A stretch of DNA of 38,170 nucleotides from Acetobacteraceae bacterium (GTDB lineage: Bacteria > Pseudomonadota > Alphaproteobacteria > Acetobacterales > Acetobacteraceae): NCBI GenBank assembly GCA_003151425.1, contig PLXO01000218.1, positions 1 to 38,170 of the forward strand, written 5' to 3'. A program made the position numbers and the translations under genes. The notes beneath the pieces are model-generated. The model searched no databases. It worked only from the letters and a program-made list of their open reading frames with translations, and had not been told where the DNA came from. Shown in pieces: positions 32,097 to 38,170 of this stretch (the first letter of the stretch is position 1; the number at the start of each line of letters is the position of its first letter).

Positions 32097-32735
32097 ATCC
32101 AAACCGCGGCTCGCAGGGCCGGCGACAGCGTACTCGGCACGCTCCGCCGGCGCATCATGCTGAACGACCTGACCCCAGGCGCCGTGCTGACGGAGCTCGG
32201 CTTGGCGAGCGAGCTTGCCTGCAGCCAGTCGGCGATTCGCGAAGCGCTGCTGCGGCTCGAAGGCGAGGGTTTGGTGCGCCGCGCCGGTCGGCAGGGCACC
32301 ATGGTGACCGACCTCGATGCCGACGCCGCGATGGAGATTCTCGACCTGCGCCGGCGCATCGAGGTGCGGGCCGCGCGCCGCATCGCCCGCAGGGTCACCG
32401 CCGGCGATCTCGACGCGCTGCTGCGGCTGCAAGCGCAGATGACCGCCGCCGCACGGGCCGACGAGGCCTGGGCGCTGATCGAGCGCGACCGCGACTTCCA
32501 TCTGGCGCTGTTCCGCATCAGTGGGCTGCACGCACTGGAACCCATCCTGCTGCGCTGCATTCAGCACACGCATCGTTTCCGGCTGTGGGCGCCGTGGCAT
32601 CAGCGCCCGCTGCTGCAGACCGCGCTGCGCCATCAGCCGATCCTGACCGCGCTGCGCAGCGGCGAGGCCACCGCGCTCAGCCACGCGCTGGGCCAGCATT
32701 TGGATACGATCGTCGAACGGCGAAACGCCGCATGA
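32097..32735 (+). CDS. GntR-family (FadR subfamily) transcriptional regulator
   Basis: The product is a winged-helix regulator with an FCD-type effector domain. The DNA-binding part reads VLGTLRRRIMLNDLTPGAVL, then SQSAIREALLRLEGEGLVRR and GRQGTMVTDLD. The FCD domain follows (MEILDLRRRIEVRAARRIAR, then ERDRDFHLALFRISG), with ligand-pocket His residues including RHQPILTAL. It probably controls the downstream ABC/catabolic genes; the binding-protein ATG is 22 bp after its stop. No ATG, GTG or TTG lies at a sensible place. The best-placed codon is ATC 32097, 6 bp after GAGGA. ATG 32157 would cut into the first helix. The start given is therefore tentative; about 212 residues. Confidence 0.8.
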   Translation: MQTAARRAGDSVLGTLRRRIMLNDLTPGAVLTELGLASELACSQSAIREALLRLEGEGLVRRAGRQGTMVTDLDADAAMEILDLRRRIEVRAARRIARRVTAGDLDALLRLQAQMTAAARADEAWALIERDRDFHLALFRISGLHALEPILLRCIQHTHRFRLWAPWHQRPLLQTALRHQPILTALRSGEATALSHALGQHLDTIVERRNAA

Positions 32736-32757
32736 ACCCGGGTTGGAGGGAACGCCA

Positions 32758-33975
32758 ATGCAACGACGCGCACTGCTGAGCGGCGCCACGGCTGCGCTTG
32801 CCACCGCGCCGCTCGCGCGTCCGCACGCGCAGAAGACGGTGACGATCCGCTGGTGGTACCATCTCGACGATCCCAAGGCGACGCCGGACGCGTTCATTGC
32901 CGCGTTCGAGAAGGCCAACCCCGGCATCCATGTCGAGGCGGAAAACATCCCCTGGGGCGGCGGTGGCGACTACGACAATCGTCTGTATACCGCGCTCATC
33001 GCCGGCAACGGTCCCGACACCGCGATGGTGAAGTTCAACAATCTGGCGCGGCTGATGGAGATGGAGGCGCTGACGCCGCTGGACACCTGGATCGATGCCT
33101 GGCCGGGCAAGGGCGACATTTCCGCCGATCTCTGGCGGCTGCACACCGCGCCCGACGGCAAGCGCTACTACATGCCGCTGCAATACGTGGTGCTGTACCT
33201 CTATGTGCGGCTCGATCTGCTGGCGAAACACAATCTTGCGCCGCCCGCCACGTTCGACGAGTTCCTGACCTGCGCCAAGGCGATGACCGGCGGCGAACAG
33301 TGGGGCTTCGGCATGCGCGGCGGCTCCGGCGGGCATGATTCCTGGATGCCGTTCGCCTTCGGCACCGGCGCGCGCCCGGTCAAGGGCGGCTTCGTCTCGC
33401 CGGCCGCACTGGCGCAGAATCGTTTCTTCATCGACCTGCTGCGCACGCACAAGGTCTGCCCGCCCTCGGCGCCGACCGACAGCTTCCTGCAGATCGTCAA
33501 CAACATGAAGGCGGGGCGCACCGCGATGACGGTGCACCACATCAGCACCGCCAATGACATGGTGACCACCTTCGGCGACTCGATCACCGCCGTGGTCGTG
33601 CCGCGCGGGCCGGACAAGACCGGCTGGGCGACGTTCGGCGACGGGTCCAACGCCGTGTTTAGCGTGGGCAAGAACCAGGAGGCGGCGTGGCGCTGGGTCT
33701 CCTGGCTGTCCACCGCGGCGAACAACGTGCTGTACAACAAGGCGGCGGGGCAGATGACCGTCACCACGTCCGGCGCGGCGAACTGGACGCTGCATCCGAA
33801 ACGTTTCGTCGATGCCACGGTGAACTCGCTGCCGATCGCCGGCGTGCTGCCGAACCTGCCGCAGGCCGCCGACTTCACCCGCGTGGTCTGGCCGCAGAAC
33901 ACCCAGAAGGCGCTGCTGGGCGAGGTCACGCCCGACGCGATGATGCAGACGTTTGAGAAACTGTTCTTCGGTTGA
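32758..33975 (+). CDS. ABC transporter carbohydrate-binding protein (family 1, UgpB/MalE-like)
   Basis: This is the periplasmic solute-binding protein for the two permeases that follow. The 405 residues start with a twin-Arg-like signal (MQRRALLSGATAALATAPLA). The mature part begins VTIRWWYHLDDPKATPDAFI, and FEKANPGIHVEAENIPW and ALIAGNGPDTAMVKFNNLAR are family-1 features. A good Shine-Dalgarno, GGAGG, lies 8 bp before ATG 32758. The substrate is probably a sugar or polyol; the adjacent epimerase and dehydrogenase suggest a rare sugar or inositol-like compound. Confidence 0.88.
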   Translation: MQRRALLSGATAALATAPLARPHAQKTVTIRWWYHLDDPKATPDAFIAAFEKANPGIHVEAENIPWGGGGDYDNRLYTALIAGNGPDTAMVKFNNLARLMEMEALTPLDTWIDAWPGKGDISADLWRLHTAPDGKRYYMPLQYVVLYLYVRLDLLAKHNLAPPATFDEFLTCAKAMTGGEQWGFGMRGGSGGHDSWMPFAFGTGARPVKGGFVSPAALAQNRFFIDLLRTHKVCPPSAPTDSFLQIVNNMKAGRTAMTVHHISTANDMVTTFGDSITAVVVPRGPDKTGWATFGDGSNAVFSVGKNQEAAWRWVSWLSTAANNVLYNKAAGQMTVTTSGAANWTLHPKRFVDATVNSLPIAGVLPNLPQAADFTRVVWPQNTQKALLGEVTPDAMMQTFEKLFFG

Positions 33976-33983
33976 TGTGCTGA

Positions 33984-34970
33984 ATGGAGGGACCCCTCCC
34001 CCCTACCCCCTCCCTCAAGGGGAGGGGGAGTAGTGGTGCCTTACTCCCCCTTCCCTTGAGGGCTTGGACCGCGAAGCGGACCAAGGTTGGGGGGAGCGGT
34101 CGCTTCTTCCCCCGCACCCACGCCACCCCATGGCTGATGCTCACCCCCGCCCTGTCCGCCGCGGCGATCATCGTGCTGCTGCCGGTGCTCGACACGCTGT
34201 GGATGTCCATCCACGACGTGATCCTGTACCGCCCCCGCGTGCGGCCATTCATTGGCCTGGCGAACTATGCCTGGGCGGTCGCCGATCCGGTGTTCTGGGA
34301 AAGCCTGTGGCACTCGCTGGTCTGGGTCGTCGCTGCGGTGTCGTTGCAGTTCACCCTCGGCTTCATCGCCGCCCTGCTGCTCAACCGCAGCTTCGCCTGG
34401 CGCGCCGTGGCGCGTGCGCTGATCGTGGTGCCCTGGGCGCTGCCCAGCGTGATCATCGGGCTGATCTGGACCTGGATGCTCGACTTCAACCTGGGCGTGC
34501 TGAACGAGATCGGCGTGCGGCTGGGCCTGCTGTCCGCCTCGGTGCCGTGGCTGGCGCAGTCCAGCACCGCGATGGCCGGCGTGATTCTGGCAATCGTCTG
34601 GCAGGGCTTTCCGTTCTTCGCCGTAACGTTACTGGCCGGACTGCAGGCAATACCCGGCGAGCTGTATGAGGCCGCCTCGATCGACGGCGCCGGCGCGTTC
34701 GGCAAATTCCGCCACATCACCCTGCCGGGCCTCGCCGGCGTGATGGCCACCGCGCTGTTGCTGCGGATGATCTGGGTGGCGAACTCGCTCGACCTGATCC
34801 TGGTGATGACCGGCGGCGGGCCGGGGACCGCGACGCAGACGCTGCCGCTGCATGCGTTCCTGACCGCGTGGTCGGGCGGCAACTATGGCCACGGCGCGGC
34901 GCTGTCGGTGCTGCTGACGTTGCTGCTGCTGGGTGTGGTCGTTGCTTACGTATGGCGGAACCGCGCATGA
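33984..34970 (+). CDS. ABC sugar permease (MalF/UgpA type), N-terminus overlapping a palindromic element
   Basis: This is a six-helix inner-membrane permease. The EAA loop that contacts the ATPase is EAASIDGAGAFGKFRHITLP. Hydrophobic segments start at WLMLTPALSAAAIIVLLPVL. ATG 33984 lies 8 bp after the binding-protein stop. Its first 45 codons run through a CTCCCCCTCCCC palindromic element (33991-34099) and encode PPTPSLKGRGSSGALLPLPL-type sequence unlike any permease. The next in-frame ATG, 34137, would give a normal first helix but only three residues before it. Either the element is translated as a leader, or a start just after it is used. The stop overlaps the next ATG (ATGA). 328 residues as given. 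Confidence 0.85.
   Translation: MEGPLPPTPSLKGRGSSGALLPLPLRAWTAKRTKVGGSGRFFPRTHATPWLMLTPALSAAAIIVLLPVLDTLWMSIHDVILYRPRVRPFIGLANYAWAVADPVFWESLWHSLVWVVAAVSLQFTLGFIAALLLNRSFAWRAVARALIVVPWALPSVIIGLIWTWMLDFNLGVLNEIGVRLGLLSASVPWLAQSSTAMAGVILAIVWQGFPFFAVTLLAGLQAIPGELYEAASIDGAGAFGKFRHITLPGLAGVMATALLLRMIWVANSLDLILVMTGGGPGTATQTLPLHAFLTAWSGGNYGHGAALSVLLTLLLLGVVVAYVWRNRA
33991..34099. repeat. CTCCCCCTCCCC-type palindromic elements at the start of the permease gene
   Basis: A half copy (CCCCTCCCCCCTACC then CCCTCAAGGGGAGGGGGAG) is followed by a full copy (CTCCCCCTTCCCTTGAG, then ACCGCGAAGCGG, then ACCAAGGTTGGGGGGAG). They are the same family as 9214-9278 and 16224-16376 and read open in the permease frame. 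Confidence 0.9.
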
Positions 34971-35815
34971 AGCCGTCGCGCGTGACGACGCAGCGCCGCC
35001 TCATGCGCCTGTTGGGCACCGAGCTGCCGGTGGCGGTGATCCTCGCCTTCGCACTGCTGCCCTGGGTCTGGATGATGCTGTCCTCGATCCGCCCGGACGC
35101 CGAGCTGACCCATTCTCCCATCGCACTGATCCCGAGCCGACTCACGCTGATCCACCACATCGAGCTGCTGCGGCGCACGAATTTCATTTGGAACCTGCGC
35201 GACAGCCTGGTGGTGGCGAGCGGCGCCGTCGCATTGGGGCTGAGCCTGGCGCTGCCGGCCGCCTATGCGTTCTCGCGCTTTCGCTTCCGCGGCCGCGGCG
35301 CGCTGCGCACCGGCTTCCTGGTGATCAACATGTTCCCGGTGGTGATGCTGATCCTGCCGCTGTTCGTGCTGATGCGCGAGCTCGGGCTGCTGGATACCTA
35401 TGTCGCGCTGATCGCCGGGCACGCAACGTTCACCCTGCCGTTCGCGATCTGGCTGCTGACCAGCTACCTGGACGGCATCCCGCAGGAGCTGGATCAGGCC
35501 GCGATGATCGACGGCGCGACGCGCCTGCAGGCGCTGCGGCTGGTGGTGTTGCCGCTGGCGCTGCCGGGCGTCGTCGCGGTCGGCATCTACCTGTTTATTA
35601 CTTCGTGGAACGAATACCTGTTCGCGCTGATGTTGGCGGGGCGGAACGTGCGCACGGTCACTGTGGCGCTGCAGTTGTTCATCGGCGAGAACCAGATCCA
35701 GTGGGGGTTGCTGATGGCAGGCGGTGCTTTGGTGGCGCTGCCGGCGACCATCCTGTTCCTGTTCGCGCAACGCCGGTTGGTTGGTGGGTTGACGGGCGGG
35801 GCCGTGAAGGGATGA
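34967..35815 (+). CDS. ABC sugar permease (MalG/UgpE type)
   Basis: This is the second transmembrane subunit of the importer. The 282 residues begin MKPSRVTTQRRLM, then a helix AVILAFALLPWVWMMLSSIR. The EAA loop reads DQAAMIDGATRLQALRLVVL, followed by SWNEYLFALMLAGRNVRTV, typical of MalG-like proteins. The ATG overlaps the stop of the first permease. No ATPase gene follows in the window. Confidence 0.92.
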   Translation: MKPSRVTTQRRLMRLLGTELPVAVILAFALLPWVWMMLSSIRPDAELTHSPIALIPSRLTLIHHIELLRRTNFIWNLRDSLVVASGAVALGLSLALPAAYAFSRFRFRGRGALRTGFLVINMFPVVMLILPLFVLMRELGLLDTYVALIAGHATFTLPFAIWLLTSYLDGIPQELDQAAMIDGATRLQALRLVVLPLALPGVVAVGIYLFITSWNEYLFALMLAGRNVRTVTVALQLFIGENQIQWGLLMAGGALVALPATILFLFAQRRLVGGLTGGAVKG

Positions 35816-35838
35816 ACCCGACGGCACTTTCGAGGGTG

Positions 35839-35926
35839 ATCCTGGGCGGGGGCGCGCCTCAAGGGCTCGCCTGCGGCGACCCGCAAGCGCGGGCTGCGGC
35901 CCTTGACCCGCGCCCCCGCCCAGGAT
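35839..35926. repeat. Hairpin with 28-bp arms between permease and epimerase genes
   Basis: The arms 35839-35866 (ATCCTGGGCGGGGGCGCG...) and 35899-35926 (...CGCGCCCCCGCCCAGGAT) match at 26 of 28 positions. A smaller GC hairpin lies in the loop. It could separate expression of the transporter from that of the downstream enzymes. Confidence 0.8.
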
Positions 35927-35995
35927 TTGTGGCATTGGTGCCGCTATGAATTCGTTTGGTTTCGTCTTGGGTGTTTTGCCGCAGGAGGCTCTGCG

Positions 35996-36880
35996 ATGTG
36001 GCCGCCGCCGATCGGTGTGATCTCGATGAGCTATGCCCGGCCGTTCACCGCGGAACACTTCCCGCTGTTCGCGCGGATGCGGGCGGCGGGGATGGATTTC
36101 TGCGAGCTGCTGGTGCCGGAGCCGGGGGAGCTTGACCCCACCGCGGCGGGCCGTGCGGCGCGCGACGCCGGCTTGTTCCTGCTGCTGGCGGCGCGGGTGA
36201 ACGTGCAGCGCGATCTGGCGTCCGACGACGCCCATGCGCGCGCGGCAGGGGTCGACTATCTGCGAAGCTGCGTCGAGGTCGCGACCGCATGCGGTGCGGC
36301 GATCGTCGGCGGGCCGCTGTATGGCACGCCGCTGGTCTTCGCCGGCCGCGCGCCGGCGCCGATCGACGAACCCCGCCGCCTCGATCGCATCGGGCGCGTG
36401 GTCGACGGGCTGCGCACCGCCGGCGAGCACGCCGCCGGCAGCGGGGTCCGGTTCGCAGTCGAGCCGCTCAATCGGTTCGAGACCGATTTCTGCAACACCG
36501 CGCGCCAGGCGGTTGAACTGTGCGCCGCAGTGGATCATTCCGCCGTCGGCATCATGTTGGACAGCTTCCACATGAACATGGAGGAAGACGACCTGCCGGC
36601 CGCGATCCGCCTCACCGCGCCGCACCTGATCCACTTCCAGGCGAACGAAAACCATCGCGGGTTCCTTGGCACCGGGCATCTCGATTGGCCGGCGATCTGC
36701 CGCGCATTGGCCGAGATCGGTTACGTCGGCGCAATCACGCTGGAGCCGTTCCGCCGCACCGATCATCGCCTGTCGGTGCCGTTGGCGCAGTGGCGTCCGC
36801 CGGACCATGACGAGGACGCCGACCTTGCCCACAGCGCCGCCCTGCTGCGCGGCGCGCTGCACGCGGCACGGCACGCATGA
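35996..36880 (+). CDS. Sugar phosphate isomerase/epimerase-family TIM barrel protein
   Basis: The 294-residue AP-endonuclease-2-like TIM barrel resembles D-psicose/D-tagatose 3-epimerases. Candidate metal ligands and catalytic acids appear in VEPLNRFETDFCNT (Glu), MLDSFHMNMEE (Asp, His), HFQANENHRGFLGTGHLDW and ITLEPFRR (Glu). The start MWPPPIGVISMSY at ATG 35996 has a GGAGG 7 bp upstream. Neighbouring importer and dehydrogenase place it in a sugar or polyol pathway; the exact substrate is unknown. Confidence 0.85.
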   Translation: MWPPPIGVISMSYARPFTAEHFPLFARMRAAGMDFCELLVPEPGELDPTAAGRAARDAGLFLLLAARVNVQRDLASDDAHARAAGVDYLRSCVEVATACGAAIVGGPLYGTPLVFAGRAPAPIDEPRRLDRIGRVVDGLRTAGEHAAGSGVRFAVEPLNRFETDFCNTARQAVELCAAVDHSAVGIMLDSFHMNMEEDDLPAAIRLTAPHLIHFQANENHRGFLGTGHLDWPAICRALAEIGYVGAITLEPFRRTDHRLSVPLAQWRPPDHDEDADLAHSAALLRGALHAARHA

Positions 36881-36947
36881 GCAGCACCCGGGATGCGACG
36901 TCCGCTATGATACGCCCCCGATGCTCCGCCCCGATGATCCGCCCCCG

Positions 36948-37961
36948 ATGATCCGCATCGGCTGGATCGGCTGCGGCACGCACGCCGGGGAGATGCTGCT
37001 GCCCCAGCTCGTGCGGCTCGACGCACGGCTGGAGGCGCTGTGCGACCTCGATGCCGGGCGGCTGGGGCGGATCGCCGACCGTTACGGGGTCGGCGCGCGC
37101 TACACCGACCCCGCGGCGCTGCTGGCGCACCCCGGGCTGGACGCGATCGGCATGGCGGTCGGTCCGGCGCAGCACGCCGCGCTGGCAACCGACGCCCTGG
37201 CGCGCGGCTTGCCCATGTTCATCGAGAAGCCGCCCGCCCCAACCGCGGCGGACGCCGCGCAACTGGCCGAGGCCGCACACCGCGCCGGCCGGCCCTGCGT
37301 CGTCGGCTTCATGAAGCGCTATTCGACGGCCAACCGCATCGCCGGCAACATCCTGCGCTCGGCCGCGTTCGGACCCTGCGTGTCGCTGCTGGGCGAATAC
37401 ATGACGGCACCGAGCTATTTCGCTGGCGATCCGGACTACTCGGGCTTCTACCTGCATCATTGCGTGCACGCGATGGATCTGGTGCCCTGGCTGCTGGGCG
37501 AGCCGGTCGTTTCGGTGCAGGCGCGCCGGTTCGAGCCGGTGCCCGGCAAGCTGTCGTTGCACGTGGCGTTCGGCTTCGCCTCCGGCGCGCTGGCGACGGT
37601 GGTGCTGGGCACCCACCAGTCGCGCGGCACGCCGATGGAGTGGTGGCAGGTGATGGGCGATCACCAACGCGTGGAAATCCGCAACGTGCACGAGGTGCGG
37701 CACTACCGCGCGCCTGGGTTCAAGGCGGGCGATCCGGCGGCGACGCTCGATCCGGCACAGGACGCGCTGACTTGGGAGCCGAACCTGACGGCGGCGGCCA
37801 ACGAGGACCACAAGGGCTATCACGCGCTGCTGGCGGCGTTCCTGGCGCGGGTGCGCGGCGAGGCGTCGGACGCGCCGGATATCGCCGACGGCGCGCGGGC
37901 GATGCGGGTGCTGGAGGCGATGGTGCGGTCGGCGGAGAGTGGGGGAACCGAGTCGGTCTGA
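36948..37961 (+). CDS. Gfo/Idh/MocA-family oxidoreductase
   Basis: This is an NAD(P)-dependent sugar/inositol dehydrogenase-type protein of 337 residues. The Rossmann start is MIRIGWIGCGTHAGEMLLPQ; the Lys of the catalytic EKP motif is in MFIEKPPAPT (about residue 93). The C-terminal alpha/beta domain includes HHCVHAMDLVPWLLGE, with His residues typical of the active site. ATG 36948 is chosen; ATG 36921 is in frame and adds nine residues (MLRPDDPPP) from a short GATGATCCGCCCCC repeat. It probably acts with the upstream epimerase on the imported substrate. Confidence 0.88.
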   Translation: MIRIGWIGCGTHAGEMLLPQLVRLDARLEALCDLDAGRLGRIADRYGVGARYTDPAALLAHPGLDAIGMAVGPAQHAALATDALARGLPMFIEKPPAPTAADAAQLAEAAHRAGRPCVVGFMKRYSTANRIAGNILRSAAFGPCVSLLGEYMTAPSYFAGDPDYSGFYLHHCVHAMDLVPWLLGEPVVSVQARRFEPVPGKLSLHVAFGFASGALATVVLGTHQSRGTPMEWWQVMGDHQRVEIRNVHEVRHYRAPGFKAGDPAATLDPAQDALTWEPNLTAAANEDHKGYHALLAAFLARVRGEASDAPDIADGARAMRVLEAMVRSAESGGTESV

Positions 37962-38126
37962 ATGTCCGTAGTGGTGGAACGGACATGCAGGCCATCGTGG
38001 GTCGACGACTTCATCGCACTATCTGCCGCCGCTGCAGGGCGCGATGGACCGCAGGTGAATAGTTACCGTGGCCGGGCCGTTCCCTAGGTCGTTGCAGTTA
38101 AGGGCAAGCTTCCTGGGATGAGCCTG
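37962..38126. other. Gap after the oxidoreductase
   Basis: There is no supportable gene. A short inverted pair TGTCCGT / ACGGACA (37972 and 37980 area) lies just after the stop. Nothing else was recognised. Confidence 0.4.
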
Positions 38127-38170
38127 CTAGAGCACGTTCGCGCTGACTGGAATCGCCGATCCCACCTGTC
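38127..38170. repeat. Left end of a palindromic element cut by the window edge
   Basis: CTAGAGCACGTTCGCGCTGA, then CTGGAATCGCC and CCACCTGTC, match the outer arm and start of the core of the element at 6487-6651. The core presumably continues beyond the window. Confidence 0.65.

Noticed and set aside
31607..32560. Open frame on the - strand reaching across the GntR gene
   Set aside because: Most of it is the shadow of the GntR gene and GC-rich repeats; only its last part matches the cytochrome start and is reported as a gene fragment.
34946..36874. Long open frame on the - strand opposite the second permease and the epimerase
   Set aside because: Arg/Gln-rich antisense shadow without a domain.

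Overview
The window is high-GC DNA from a Gram-negative alphaproteobacterium, most likely a member of the Rhodospirillales/Acetobacteraceae. This rests on the LPS/outer-membrane gene order, the protein families and the dense intergenic palindromes. I place it by recollection of gene order and protein style, not by a search. No tRNA, rRNA or CRISPR array was seen.

Layout. Positions 86-6485 hold an envelope cluster on the + strand: bamA, an OmpH/Skp chaperone, lpxD, fabZ and lpxA (lpxI and lpxB do not follow). Next come a small monooxygenase-fold protein and a DHA2-type exporter. From 13319 back to 9297 (- strand) lies a three-subunit molybdenum hydroxylase (FAD, 2Fe-2S and molybdopterin subunits) with a MoaD/ThiS-like protein. 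Positions 13646-17714 hold ffh, rpsP, rimM, trmD and rplS. Positions 17760-21637 hold leuC, leuD and leuB, split by a GIY-YIG nuclease gene between inverted repeats and by a 10 x 14-bp tandem array. Positions 21978-24833 hold a compact cassette of unknown function: a helical protein, a zincin with anthrax-lethal-factor-like motifs, and a CpXC-type zinc-ribbon protein. A DJ-1/PfpI protein and a TPR protein follow on the - strand.

Positions 31803-27916 (- strand) form an anaerobic respiration module: a membrane-anchored receiver protein, a nonaheme cytochrome c, a cytochrome b and a HemG-type protoporphyrinogen oxidase. Two FNR/FixK-type boxes lie upstream, one in a duplicated promoter that still carries the start of a second cytochrome gene. 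Positions 32097-37961 (+ strand) hold a carbohydrate uptake and catabolism cluster: GntR regulator, ABC binding protein, two permeases, a sugar epimerase-like TIM barrel and a Gfo/Idh/MocA dehydrogenase, with no ATPase gene.

Two features run through the whole window. First, at many gene junctions there is a short tandem array with a 14-, 15- or 18-bp unit. The unit sequence differs at each junction, and several arrays are translated as tails or leaders of essential proteins. Second, several families of palindromic elements are scattered between genes. One family is read in frame as the C-terminus of RimM and probably as the N-terminus of a permease.
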